Positions 44,003 to 56,569 of a DNA stretch of 64,000 nt are shown here, piece by piece. Made by a program: the position numbers and the translations under genes. The notes below the pieces were generated by a model. The model ran no database searches. It was not told the origin of the DNA and was given only the letters and a program-made list of their open reading frames with translations. The stretch's first letter is position 1. Each line of letters opens with the position of its first letter. Source of the DNA: Heterohyrax brucei (lineage: Eukaryota; Chordata; Mammalia; Hyracoidea; Procaviidae); NCBI GenBank assembly GCA_028571685.1, contig CM053140.1, positions 26,827,501 through 26,891,500 of the forward strand. The letters are read 5' to 3'.

Positions 44003-45560
44003 TTGAACCCTTCCAGTCAGAGTCTCTGCCAGGGGAAACAGAAAGTCAGGATTCTTCCTGACTCCACAGGGGACCAAAGGAACCCCCTCCTGGAGAGATG
44101 GATTCAGGCCACAGTTTCAGCCCCTTGGCCCCCACTTGAGCAGAGCTGGGTGGGTGAAGCCCCTTCTGAGGTTGCAGGTCCTGACCCCAGTACAGCAAGC
44201 CAGCCCACTGGGACCAAGAGGGAAAGGGAAACAGAGGCAGTGGAAGGAGCAGACTCGACTACAGATGTGCTCTCCCTTTCTCACGGTCAGCGGGGTATGA
44301 TTTTTGGTAAGGGAGCTCACGTACCCCAGGCAGGGCACTATCCTCTAAGAGAGGTCCAGGCAGGGGTGAATGTCACTGGCCACCGTGAAGACCAGTGTTC
44401 ATATATGTTTCCTTTATCTCCTCTGACTTATATAATTGGAAAAGCCATACTCCTCCTTGTCGGAGTAACCCAAACCCTGCAGTTCAGCTTTTCCTTTCCA
44501 TTATCTTCACCTACTGCCTGACCCGGGCGGACTCGCAGACCCTCAGCCCTGCCTGTTGACCTCAGAGGAGCAGAGGGGGTGCTGGGGCAGGCTGGACAGG
44601 AGGCCAACTGACTGCGTGATTTAGATCCACCAATGAAAATTGTCCCCTGGGGACAGAAGCCCTTCAAGATCCAGGCTGGGATCGTAATATTGAAAAAGGG
44701 AAGGCTAGACTTCAGTTATACCAGGATACATAATTTGGGGGTTAAAGAATGAGCTCCAAGACACAAGAGCTTGCAAAAGGTTAGAGAGATAATTCGGGGA
44801 GAGAGGGAGGATCCCTCTACATGCCTTCAAAGGATACCCGAGGCATTGACCAGCACACAGACACAAACCCTGGGGACCCTACTAATTCTCGGCTCCTCAG
44901 TATGACTTTCATTTCCCAGAGTGCCCCCGATATCAGGAAGAAGCTCCAGAACCGGAGGGAGGGTTAGGAATGCTGATAGGGCAGCTCTTGGAGATGAGGT
45001 AGTGGAACAAAACGAGAAAGAAAATGAAACCAAAGGCTGCTCTGTGGGCCTCTGTTTTGGCTCCCACTTGTGAAAACAGGAAGTAGTGTGGCGACAAGGG
45101 GCTGGGAGCAAGGCCAAAGGTACGAACCATCCCAAGGCCAGATTAGTGCGCCTACTGCAAAAAAAAAGGCCGCTGGAAATGGCAATGTCCAGAGGCAGAG
45201 AGAGGCCTGGAGTTGAGTAAAGCAGAGCAAGCCTGTCCAACAGAGGCCCCAGCCAGGGATGACAGCTCCTTGTCCATTTCCTGTCACGAGCCCTGGGTGA
45301 CTGTGAAGGCAGGAGGATGCCCTAAAGACTTCACACAGGGGCCACTTTTTGGTTTTGAACTTGACAGAATCCCCTTTCAGCCCACGAGAACTACATCAGA
45401 GGTTGGAAGATTGTCCACCTGTCATTTTCTTCAGCCAGTTTCTTTCTATGCCTGAGTGCCTGTTGGGTTGTGATTTGCTGGAAAAGCTAGAGGCTGGGGT
45501 AACTTTTAAGCCTTCTAAACTATTAGTTCACATTCTACCAGAAACTTCATGTACCTTCTA
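44003..45560 (+). pseudogene. Degraded gammaretrovirus-like gag and protease
   Basis: Old endogenous copy, many stops and frameshifts. Seen in changing frames: capsid hallmark SSDLYNWK near 44415-44440, a nucleocapsid zinc knuckle CAYCKKKGRWKWQC near 45148-45190 (the expected His is Arg), a protease-start-like EPWVTVKAGG near 45290 and a protease-end-like LLGCDLLEKL near 45460. Non-functional as it stands. Confidence 0.75.
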
Positions 45561-45724
45561 GGCAGCTCTGTTATATGAAGACACAGGAACATTCAGTGAC
45601 ACGTCTGTTCTTATACCATGAGGGTGGTGGCTGCTGTTACTGGATCAAGTTCCGGGGTTCACAGCTACCTTCTGCGAAGGCCCATCACTGAGACAGGTGT
45701 TTCTGGGTGAGTGATCAAAAGTTT

Positions 45725-46212
45725 CTTGGGTATGCAAAGTGACAGGGGAATATTCGCATCTTCAAAGTCTGAATTTGTCAGACAAGTTTGGAGTACTCAA
45801 AAGGAAAGACCACATGCAAATACAGGGAACAATGTGGGCAGCTGGAGGCATGTGGAGGTCGACTGGGTAGAAGTCAATGGGGCAGAGGTCATCTGCTTTG
45901 CAATCTTGCAGGCCATCACCAGCTGTCAAGGAAAACAAAGCAGTGCTGGATCTCATCTGGCCAGCAATCTGAAAGAAGAACGCTTAAACACAAGTTACTC
46001 CCCTGTCCTTCCTGGCCTCGTGCTTGATTCTTTCATCACTGGTTAGGGCCCAAGTATCAAGACAATGAGTTATCACCCATTGCCTATAATTTACTGAATC
46101 TGTAGTGGTGTCTTTGAGAGCCCCGCTCTAGCATTGACACCTGGAGCTTGTGCCACGTGTAGGTCACATTTTCCCTGGGGGTTGGGGGTGATCTGTAACT
46201 ATTCTTCTTAGG
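45725..46212. repeat. Repeat, family E copy 1, inserted in the retrovirus
   Basis: About 480 bp matching 52885-53345 in direct orientation (AAAGACCACATGCAAATACA, GCCATCACCAGCTGTCAAGG, TTACTGAATCTGTAGTGGTG). Confidence 0.85.
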
Positions 46213-47280
46213 CCCTGTCTGGGTCCAGCAAAATGACCAGTGGCCTGTTTCTCCAGGCAATTAGATAGGATGGCACGGGGATGGCCCTCCTGCCTCTGGG
46301 CAGTAGCAACAACCTGTTGCTTGCTCCAAGAAGCTGAGGCAAGATGTAATTTTAGACACCCCACATGCGATCCTATCACCCCTAGAACAAAAGGGGGGCT
46401 TCTGGCTTACACTTGGATGTATGGGGTGATATCAGGCAATCTTACTAGACAATCCAAATGTAATACTGTAAGCTGTCACTACTTGAAATCTGGCTACCCT
46501 CTTGCCAACATCAGAAGGACCCACTCTGCGTAACTATTTGGAGATAATTGAGGAAGCATATTGAAGCCATCCTAACCTCTTAGAAACCCTTCTTGAAGAC
46601 CGAGAGATTGAATCATAGACTGATGGCAGCAGTTTCTTATTTTGACAGGCGGTACAGAGCAGTCTCTGCTGTGGTTACCCAAAGTCAGGTGGTGGTGATA
46701 TATTGCTCTGGGCATCAAAAAGGACAATCACCAGAAGCTGTGGATAACAGAAAGACAGACGCAGAAGCCAAGAGAGCTGCCCTATTAGAAGTAGCAGGGG
46801 AGAACTGGCCTTGATCCCCCATCTAAATTTAACTGATCTCCCTTCACCAACTTACATGGCCAAAGGCTTAGAAAGGGCTGAGGAATGGGGATTTTGTCCC
46901 CATTCTCACTCTGAGTGGCTGATGAATTTTGGAGGGAAAGTTCTGCTGCCAGAAGTGCAGGTGTATGGTGTGGTGTCAGCCTTATGTGATGGGACTCGTG
47001 ATGGGAGAGATGCCAGCCTTGAATGAACCCAACAAATGCTTGCAGGGCCAAATCTCCCCAGAGCCATCCAAGAAGTTCCCAGAGGTGTCATTTGTGTGCT
47101 AGGAACAGTCCAAGCAACGCTCCACATCTGACGGGCCGGGAACGCAGCACCGGGGAACCAACATGAGAGGAGACTGGCAGGTTGGTTTTACTGAGGTTCC
47201 GCGGGGAATTTCAGATATCTTCCAGTTTTTGTGGATACTAATTGGGAGCTGCATTCTGCTCGGAGGCCCCCCAGTCAACT
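46213..47280 (+). pseudogene. Degraded retroviral pol: connection, RNase H, integrase start
   Basis: Broken frames: RT-connection-like segment at 46215-46560, RNase H end (CSGHQKGQSPEAVDNRKTDA) near 46700-46790, and an integrase-core-like GDWQVGFTEVPRG at about 47170-47210. The RT palm/fingers are absent, replaced by the family-E repeat. No env seen before the RTE LINE at about 47430. Confidence 0.7.
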
Positions 47281-47429
47281 GGAAAGACAGAAAAGATGAA
47301 TCGTACACTGAAGAAAACTTTAGTTTTGTCAAGAAACTAACATCACTTGGATTCAGGTGCTGCCTATTGCCTTGCTTAGGATTCACGCAGCCCTTCAAAG
47401 CAGGCTAATGATGAGCCCCTGGGAATTAG

Positions 47430-48285
47430 TATTAAAGCCCATGGAAGCAGCAGTCAGAAAATCAAAAGGTGCGTTGCACTGGGAAAATCTGCTGCAACGG
47501 ACATCCTTAAAGTATTGAAAAGTAAGGACGTCACCTGGAAGACTAAGATGCGCCTGACCCAAGCCATAGTATTTTCAGTTGCATCATATGCGTGCGAAAG
47601 CTGGACCATGAGTCAGGAAGACAGAGGATGAATTGAAGCCTTTGAATTGTGGTGTTGGAGAATACTGAATGTCCCGTGGACTGCCAAAACATTGCACAAA
47701 ATAGGAATTCCATAACATTTAATTGTGCTCTTAAGGAATTTGTATACGGATCAAGAGGCAGTCGTGCACCCAGAACAAAGGAACACCGCATGGTTTAAAG
47801 TCAGGAAAGGTGTGCGTCAGGATTGTATCCTTTCACCATCCCTTTTCAGTCTGTATGCCGAGCAAATAATCCGAGAAGCTGGATTATATGAAGAGTGAGG
47901 CATTGGGACTGGAGGACGGCTCATTAACAACCTGCATTATGCAGATGACATCACCTTACTTGCTGGAAGTGAAGAAGATTTGAAACACTTACTGATGAAG
48001 ATCAAGGACCACAGCCTTCAGTGAGGATTGCACCTCAACATCAAGACAAGGAAAAAAAAAATCCTTACAACTGGACCAGTAAGCAACTTCGTCATAAATG
48101 GAGAAAGGATTGAGGTTGTCAAGCATTTCATTTTACTTTGGTCTACAATCAACACCCATGGAAGCAGCAGTGAAGAAATCAAAAGACGCACTGCACTGGT
48201 AAAGTCCACTGTGAAGGATCTCTTTCAAGTACTGAAAGTAAAGATGTCATCTTGAAGACTAAAGTGCGCCTCACCCAAGCCACGG
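47430..48285 (+). mobile_element. RTE/BovB-like LINE, two joined fragments
   Basis: 47430-47700 encodes the C-terminal part; 47700-48285 encodes the earlier RT part with YADD (HYADDITLLAGSEEDLKHLL). The order is inverted relative to the protein, so two copies or a rearrangement. Frames are broken. Confidence 0.82.
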
Positions 48286-48287
48286 CA

Positions 48288-51200
48288 TTTTCTTTTTCTT
48301 TTTATTGTGAATTAAGAACAATTTTACAGTCTATATCATGTTGCCATATAATACCCAGAACTTTCACCTCTGTTCTATTCTAGCTGCACCCCGCTCCAGC
48401 CACGTGACAGGATGCTTCCTGTTTTGTTCAGAACTTTTATTCAGAACTTCCTGTGACCTTTTGATAAAAGTCTGACCCTCCTCACCCAATCAACTTGGCT
48501 CCAGCAAAGTGTTACTCAGACAACCCTATGTAATTTTTAAAGGTTTGTTCACCTCCAGTATCTATGTTTTGTATGGTCCAGGTCAGTCTTTGTCTGGGGA
48601 GCTGGCCCCGGTGCTGGATGCGGTTTGGGTTAGAGTCCGGAGGCCATGCTCCCAGGGGGCTCTCTGTTCGGAAAGAGCATCAGATGTCTCTTTTGGTAGG
48701 GTTCTAGCTGTGCCCTCTACTCCATCACCTGCTGTCTTCAGAGCTCTGTTCCGTATACTCCATCCAAGCTGTTATTGGTGGTGGCTGGGCACCATCTAGT
48801 TCTTCTGGTTCCATGCTGAAGCAGGCTATGGTTCACATGTCCCCTTCCATCTGGTGGGCTCATATTTTCCTCCTGTCCTTTATGTCCTCCATTTACCCCA
48901 GGTCCAGGTGATTGGGACCATTTGGTGCTATTTAGATGGCAGCTTGCTAGCTTTTAAGACCCCAGTTGCCACTCACCCAGGTGGTATGTGGAGCAATATC
49001 TTGAGAGAGGGAGAGAAAAACCGTGGGTATCCCAATGAGTCTGGATGCCCCCTGAGAGCGTGGACCCTCAATCTCAGGCCCCATTTCTCTATTCTTCCAA
49101 ACAAGTGGTCCACATTAAGGGGACAATTTGGTTTTAAACTTGAGTAGTTGTGGGTACTCCTCTTCTAGTGCACGCTGTCATATCCTATACCCATCTCTAA
49201 TCCTAACCACTATCTAATTTGTAAAAAAATCTCTCTCCCTCCCTGCCCCTGTAACCATCAAGTTGTGTCTTTATAGCAATGGTCTCATACAAAATTTGTC
49301 CTGCTGTGTTTGGCTAAATTTGCTCAGCATAATTTCCTCTACATGGTCCCACATGGACAGGTATTTCTCTAAGCCATCATTGTTTCTTATCATTGTGTAG
49401 TATTCTGTTGTATGAACACACCACAGTTTGTTTAACCATTCATCTGTTGATGGACATCTAGGTTGTTTCCAATTTTTTGCCATCTTCGAGAGAGCTTCAA
49501 TAAACATTGTTGCGCAAGTATGTGTTTGAGTGGTATTCATTGTTTCTTTGGGGTATATTCCAAGGAATAGGGTTGCTGGATCCTACAGTATTTCTAATTC
49601 TAGCTTTTTATGAAAGTGCCAAAGTGATTTCCACAGTGGTTGAACCATTTTACAGTCCCACCAACAGTGTAAGAGTGTTCCAGTCTCTCCACCTCACTGC
49701 TAGCATTTATTATTCTGTGTTATTTGGATTATTGTCATCTTTGTTGGGGTGAGATGGTATCTCATTGTGGTTTTGATTTGGATTTCTCTGATAACTGAGA
49801 ATTGTGAACTTTTCCTCATGTGTCTGTTGGCAATCTGTATGTCTTCTTTGGTGAAGTGCCTGTTCATGTCATTTGCCCATTTTTTAATTAGGTCGCTTAT
49901 CTTTTTCTTGTTGAGGTTTCACAATATTTTGTAGATTAGAGAGATCAGGAGGTGGTCAGAAGCGTGGTAGGCAAATAATTGTTCCCACACTTTTGATGAA
50001 GGCTTTGAATACCATAAATGTTTAATTTTCAAGAGTTTCCAATTATGTATTTTTGTTGCTGGTGATTGAAGGTTGTTGGTGGTTTTCAGTAGACTGATGA
50101 TGCCGTGGATTAATGCTTCTGTCATGTTCCTAATTTTTTCTTCCAAGAAATTTATTTTTTAAACTTCTATATTTAGATCTTTGATCTATTTTGAATTAGT
50201 TTTTGTGCGTGATGTGAGATAAGGGTCTTGTTTCATTTTTTTGCAGGTAGATATGCAATTATGCCATCATCATTTTTTGAAGAGACTGTCTTTACTCCAA
50301 TTCACTTTCCTTGGGCCTTTAACAAATATCAGCTGTTCATAAGTGGATGAAGTTATGTTTGGATTTTTGATTCTGTTCTATTGGTCTACGTGTCTGTTTT
50401 TGTGCCAGTACCAGGCTGTCTTGACTACTGTGGCAATAGAGTAGGTTTTAAGGTCAGCAAAGGTGAGGACTCCCACTTTGTTCCTCTTCTTTAGTAATAA
50501 TTTACTTGCCTGTGGCTTTCTTCCTTTCCATATGAAGTTGATGATTTATTTCTCCTTCTCATTAAAAAATGTCATTGGATGTTATATCATGTTGTTATGA
50601 TGTCTTATGTCATGTCACATCATGTTGTGCTATGTTTCCCTGATTTTTTGTGCAAAAAAAAATTTAAATGCCAAAAAAAAAAAAAGTCATTGGAAGTTGA
50701 TTGGAAGTTCATTTGGGATTGCATTGCATGTATAGATTTATTTGGATACTATAGACATTTTCACAATGTTAAGTCTTCCTATCCAGGAGGAAGGTAGATT
50801 TCTCTACTTCTGTAAGTCATTTTTCATTTCTTGCAGTAGTTTTCTTTGTATAGGTCTTTTACATCTCTGGTTAAATTTATTCCCAGGTATTTTATCATCT
50901 TAGGAGCTATAATAAATGGCAATGATCCAGTGATTTCCTCTTTGGTTGTCTCTTTGTTAGTTTAAAGGAATCCCACTGATTTACGTATGTTTATCTTGCA
51001 TCCTGTTACTTTACTGAAGTCTTCTATTAGATCCAGTTTTTCGGTGGATTCTTCAGGGCTTTCTGTATATAAGATCATATCATCTATAAATAGCGACACT
51101 TTGACTTCTTCTTTGACAATTTGGAGGCCCCTTATTTCTTTATCATGTCTAATTGCTCTGGCTAGGACCTCTGGAACAGTGTTGTATAGAAGTGGTGACA

Positions 51201-52290
51201 ATGGCCATCCTTGTCTAGTACCTGTACTTAAAGGGAATGTTCTCAGCTTCTCTCCACTAAGTATGATGTTAGCTATTAGTTTAGTGTAGATGGCTTTTAT
51301 TATGTTGAGGAATTTCCCTTCTATTCCTGTTTTGCTGAGAGTTTTTAACATGAGTGAGTGTTGAACTTTATCAAATGCCTTTTCTGCATCAGTTGATAGA
51401 ATCAGGTGGTTCTTGTCTTTTATTTTAGGTGGCTGATTACATTAATTGCTTTCCTTATGTTAAACCATCTTTGCATCCCTGGTATGAATCCTACTTGGTT
51501 GTGATGAAATATTTTTTTGATGTGTTGTTGAATTCTGTTAGCTAGGGTTTTGTTAAGGATTTTTGCATCTAAGTTCATGAGAGACGTTGGTCTGTAATTT
51601 TTCTTTCTTGTGCTGTCTTTACTTTGTTAGGGTATCAGGGTTATACTAGCTTCATAGAATGAATTTGAGAGTATTTCATCCTTTTCTATACTCTGGAATA
51701 CCTTTAGAAGTAGTGGTGTTAACTGTTCTCTGAATGTCTGATAGAATTCTACAGTGAAGCCATCCAGGCCAGGGCTTTTTTTGGATGGAAGTTTTTTAAT
51801 TACCTTTTCAATTTCTTATTTTGTAATGGGTATGTTTAGCTGTTCTATCTCTGATTTTATTAGTTTAGGTAGGTGGTATCTTTTCAGAAAATTGTCCATT
51901 TCCTCTAGGCTTTCAAATTTATTAGAGTATAATTTTTTGTAGTATTCTTGTACGACTTTTAATTTCAGCAGGGTCTGTTGTGATATCATCCATCTCATTT
52001 CTAATTCAGATTATTTGTTTCTTCTCCTGTTTTTCCTTTGTCAGTTTGGCCAATGGCTTATCGATTTTGTTGATATTTTTGAAAATCCAGCTTCTGGACT
52101 AGTCTACTCTTTCAACCATTTTTCTATTTTCTATTTCATTTATTTCTGCTCTAATTTTAATAATTTGCTTTCTTCTGAAGCCTGAGTTCTTTTGCTGAGA
52201 CCTTTCTAGTTGTTCAAGTTGATAAGTTAATTCTTCAATCTGTATCCTTTCTTCTTTTTGGATGTGTGCATTTATTCAAATGAATTGACT
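48288..52290 (-). mobile_element. 5'-truncated L1 LINE
   Basis: 3' end at T-rich 48288-48305, elephant-type L1 3'UTR 48310-49140, ORF2 beyond. A minus-strand frame at 50962-51351 is L1 reverse transcriptase ([22 protein letters not shown]). Many stops elsewhere; truncated in ORF2. Inserted in the RTE fragment. Confidence 0.92.
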
Positions 52291-52291
52291 T

Positions 52292-52385
52292 GGTGTTCTG
52301 TGGTGAAAACCCCATGCAGCAGTTCTATTCTGCATACATGGTATCACTATGAGTCAAAGCCAACTTGTCAACTAACAACAGTAAC
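52292..52385 (+). mobile_element. SINE, 3' part
   Basis: GGTATCACTATGAGTCAAAG to CAACTAACAACAG. Confidence 0.8.
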
Positions 52386-52387
52386 AG

Positions 52388-52640
52388 CCTCAGTTTTCTC
52401 ATCTGTCAAATGGGGTTGTTGATGAGGGTGAAATGACTAAGTATCTTAACTTCCTGAGTCCTTCTGACATCACTTTCACTAGCATCCTGGGTGCCTGTCT
52501 GACAAGCACATTCCCACCCCAGGGCCTGATTCCCTCCCTGAGTGTCCTGCCCTCCCCTTCTTCCCGCCTAACTTCTCTTTATCTCTGAGCTTTCACTCAC
52601 ATGTTGCCTCCTCCAGGAAGCACCCTGTCATCATTAGCTC
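52388..52640 (+). repeat. MIR-like SINE
   Basis: CCTCAGTTTTCTCATCTGTC ... CTCCTCCAGGAAGC; old mammalian-wide SINE type. Confidence 0.6.
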
Positions 52641-52674
52641 AACCCTCTCTTCTTAAATTTATTGTGGTGAAAAA

Positions 52675-53396
52675 ACGAAACCAGAGGCTGAAAAACTCTA
52701 GGATAGGGGGTGCTTAAGATCGAGGGTCTAACAGGCATTGTTTCAGATCACCTCGAACTCGCCGGGAAAACATGACCTCCACAATTGTTACTGTAAAGCA
52801 CATCTTTAGGTCACCTGCCACACCAGCCAGTACTGAGACAAGGGTAAAATAAATGCTCAACATGTTTATTACATGTCAGCATGTAAGGGACGGGAGAATT
52901 CCAGTCCTCAGAGTTTGTCCGTATTTGTCAGGCAAGGTTGGAGTATTTAAAGGGAAAGACCACAAGTAAATGCAGAGAACAATGTAGGCACTCTGGGGTG
53001 TGTTGGGGTCAACTGGGTGAAGATCATCTGCTTTGCAATCTCATAGGCCATCACCAGCCATCAAGGAAAACAAAGTTGTGCTAGAGGTCATCTGGCCAGC
53101 AACCTGAAAGAGGACTGTTCAAACACAAGTTACTTCCCTGTCCTTCCCAGCCTCCTGCTTAATTCTTTTATCATTGGTTAGAGTCCAGTCATCAAGATAA
53201 GGGGAGTCATTCATTGTCTATAGTTTACTGAATCTGTAGTGGTGTATCTGAGACTCCTGCCCTTAGCATTGCCACCTGGGGCTTGTTGAATATGGAAGTC
53301 ACCTTTTCCCTGTGGTTGGGGGTGATCTGAAACAATGCCTCTCAGGACCTTGATCCTAAGCACCCCCCACCCTGGGGTTTTCAGCCTCCGGTTTCA
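52675..53396. mobile_element. Foldback element with ~110-bp inverted ends, family E copy 2
   Basis: 52675-52790 and the reverse complement of 53285-53396 share GGAGGCTGAAAA, GGGTGCTTA and AGGCATTGTTTCAGATCACC. The inner 52885-53345 matches 45725-46212. Confidence 0.75.
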
Positions 53397-53520
53397 GTGG
53401 ATTCTGATTGCAGGCCTTGGTTTCACACTGTTTCCAAGGAGTGTCTGGCAGATTTGAACTGCAGACCTTTTGGTTAGCTGATATAGCACTTAATCACTAC
53501 ACCACCAGAGTTTCCCAAAA
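53397..53520 (-). mobile_element. SINE, partial
   Basis: GCAGATTTGAACTGCAGACC to ACCACCAGAGTTTCCC. Confidence 0.85.
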
Positions 53521-53839
53521 GGTATATAATTGCAAGGGAGCATTTTTAGAAAGAAAGATGTTTTCACTGGGACTATTGTGTGGGGATCTGGGAGAGAAAT
53601 CAAACACAGGAAGGGATTTTACTGGGCAAAGCCTCCTCCAGCCAAAAGCAGCCTAGGATAAAGAAGAGGTTGCATTAGTACTATTTTGGGACATGGGGGT
53701 TGGGGAGGAGACTAGCTGAAAGTGGAACAAAGAGGAGGGTGACACCGAGGTCTTCTGGGAAATGTTACTTTTGGTCAAAAAAGAACTAAGCAGAAATGGA
53801 CAGTTAGGGTCTGTCTCTGAAACAGTTCTGAAACCTGGA

Positions 53840-53945
53840 AAATGGTTTTTTGAGCCTCAGTTTTCTCATCTATCAGATGGGGTTGTTTGTGAGGGTGAAA
53901 TGACTAAGTAGCATAACTTCTTGAGTACTTCTGTGGGTGAGGAAA
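53840..53945 (+). repeat. MIR-like segment duplicated from 52388
   Basis: GCCTCAGTTTTCTCATCTAT ... GAGGGTGAAATGACTAAGTA; very close to 52388-52460. Confidence 0.65.
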
Positions 53946-54199
53946 TGGAAATGGGGCAAGAGTATGTGAGAACTACTCTCTAGAGCAGAGGTTTGAAAGG
54001 GGAGGGAGGGTGGTGTTCCTGTTCCGAGTGGGACATTAAAAATGTCTGGAGACATTTTTGGTCGTCAGACCTGGGGAGAGTGGTGTTACTGGCATTTTGA
54101 GGTCTGAGATGCTACTCAACTCCTTATAGTACACAGGACCGATGGCGGACATAAGAACTACACTCATGCTTCTGTATAGGTGCTAACCTTATGTTTTTC

Positions 54200-55310
54200 C
54201 CTACTTTAAGCTTCAACAAGAAGGTTTGAAACTGATCAGGTTCATTGTAGGAATGTGGAAAAGCAACTGTTAACATCTCCTTAGTTAAACAACTAATGGG
54301 ACCCTCCTACTGCTTACCTCTGATCTCCCTGCCTGTAAATCACTCCCCTTAGATGAATAACCTGAAAGGAGAGACCCCTCATGCCACTCCTCTCTCATCT
54401 CCCTGCTTGAAGTTACTCTTAGGGTCAACTTGCCCAGAACTATGCTAACAAGAGACTAGCGTGACTGCTGAATGAGTCCATCCCATAATGAGTCCTGCCT
54501 AGGAACCAAAGAGCTCATGCCAAGGAACTAAAACACTGGACATACATCACCATGATAGACAGCTGGACCTTATTTTGTAGCAGGAAAAAAAGTTCAGCCC
54601 ACAGAGCAGAAAGCTCCTCAAGCACCACTTTGTTTAAAGAGGAAGAAGCTTTTATTTAGCCAAAGGTGCAGTGGACAGATTCAAGTCAAAATGGCCTTGC
54701 AGTCTGTTCCATTATCAAATGTTCCTTTATGTGCATTTACTCAAGAAGGCAGACAAAGGAATTCTCATACAGTTTTCTAATAGGTATTTGCAGGCATACT
54801 GATTTTCATATTGTATTCCCATTGGCATAGCACACTTACAGAAGTAAAAGATAAGCAGTCAGTGTCGAGTTGCAGGGAAGAGGCTGGGCTTATCTTAAGA
54901 AATTCTCTGAGGGGCAGGGGAAGCGTCCTTGGTCTGGCACCAGAGACAAGCTTCTGGGCTTCTGGAATTTTAAATGGAATTTTTTTAAAAGCTTTTCTCT
55001 TTCTCTAAATTTGAGAGCAAAGGGTCTGATCCCTATTTCCCATACCAAACCTCCACCCAACCTTTTCTAACATGCATGCTCTTTCCCAGCATTTAGTGAA
55101 TATGTGTAACTCCCCTTTTCCTACCTTCTATAAAAACCCCTTTGTTTGGTGATACAGTCTTTGGAAGAATGTATCCCCCTGTCTTCTTGTCTACCAGTAA
55201 GCAACAAAATTCTTGCTTCTCACCTCACCCCAGTCTCACAGATTGGCTGTTTGTGGCAGGCAGCACAAAGCCTGGTTCAATTTGCAGTAACAGGACAGCC
55301 ACTGCCATGG
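54200..55310. mobile_element. Composite LTR region
   Basis: LTR-like sequence in + orientation, with TATA-like CTATAAAAACCCC at about 55129, T-rich U5 and CAGTAACAGGACAG end, apparently interrupted by a second element at about 54570-55080. Families not named. Confidence 0.5.
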
Positions 55311-55850
55311 ACTGAATGGTGTCCCTGAAAAGATACATCGAAATTCTAACCCCTGACGTGAGTGTGCCTGACCTTCTTTAAAAATAGGATCTTGGCTAAT
55401 ATAATCAAGAAGAGACCATTCTGGATTAGGGAGGCCAATGCTATTGTTGGTAGAGGCAACTGAGCCACATACAATGTAACAAAATTCTGCCTGGTCCATT
55501 GAATCATGTGCAGTGTAATGAGACACTGTCCTGTCCTGCGTCATCTGTATGGTTGGCTGCAGATCAGACTGGTATGATCCACAGGGTTTTCACTGGTTGA
55601 TTTTTGGAAGTCAGTTGCCAGGCCTTTCTTCCTAATCTAAAAGCTGTGCTGAAATCTGTTCAACATGATAGCAACATGAAGGCCTTTGCTGACAGTCAAG
55701 TGGTGCATCGGCCAGGAATCAAACCCAAGGAGGTGACATTTTCCCACAGAACCACCACTTCCTCAAATCCTGTGACCAGTGTCCTTCCAAGAAGAAAGAG
55801 ATTTGAAGCTACAGAGGAGACACAGAAGTCCATGTTGTGACCCCAATACC
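55305..55850 (+). mobile_element. MaLR-type LTR fragments with SINE piece
   Basis: CATGGACTGAATGGTGTCCC start; SINE-derived sequence at about 55570-55780. Confidence 0.55.
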
Positions 55851-56510
55851 TCACTACATGTTTTCTCCGATTAAACATGGGTGACTGAGAGTTTGACATA
55901 ACTAATGCCATAACGATGCTCATAAGTAATCTAAGTTTTATTTTTTTATTTTTATTGCATCAGCTGCACTGGTCCCTCTCCCGAAAGATGTAGAGCTCCC
56001 TTGGCTCCTGAGGCCTTGGTTTCTCTCTCCTTTTTGTGCTTTTGATAAATGGCCTCCAGTTTGTTAAACATCAGACAGCAGCCGGGATGCCGCCTGGCAC
56101 TTGTGATCTGCAGGTTTCCTCTCTGCTCCTGGTCTGCGTCAGGGTGCCCTTGACAGGCAAGTTCTACTAATTAAAATATCTTCTTTTTTTTTTTTTTCTT
56201 TTCCAACTTGTTATGAATATATTGGTTAGAGTCCCAGTGTCTGACAAGCCTATCTTTAATAAAGTGTTTCTTGTGATTGTTTTGTGATGTATACAATTAT
56301 CTGTGGACGAGGTGCTTAAAAACGTTAGGTAATCCTCGCCAAAATGATGTGTAAACTCTGACAGAAGAATTCTTTCGAGCCTCCATAGAGGAGAATCTGC
56401 ATTTCTGTCGAGTCCCTGTTGGTATCATACCTCCTAATAAACCTTCTCTCCTTCTGACTCAGCCTACATTTCATCAGTTTGACTGCTTCAGGACATGGAC
56501 CCTCATCAGG
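55850..56510 (+). mobile_element. ERV LTR, family F, plus orientation
   Basis: Inverted partner of 43070-43670, with AATAAACCTTCTCTCC near 56437 as poly(A) region and a U5-like end. Confidence 0.75.
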
Positions 56511-56569
56511 CAGTGATGTGAAGCTGGAGACAGAGATGGAAATGACGCAGCCAGAAGTCTGGGTGGCAC

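Noticed and set aside
45725-53345. Family-E repeats as the two LTRs of the pol-bearing provirus
   Set aside because: Their likely poly(A) orientation is opposite to the pol fragments, and one copy interrupts gag-pol itself.
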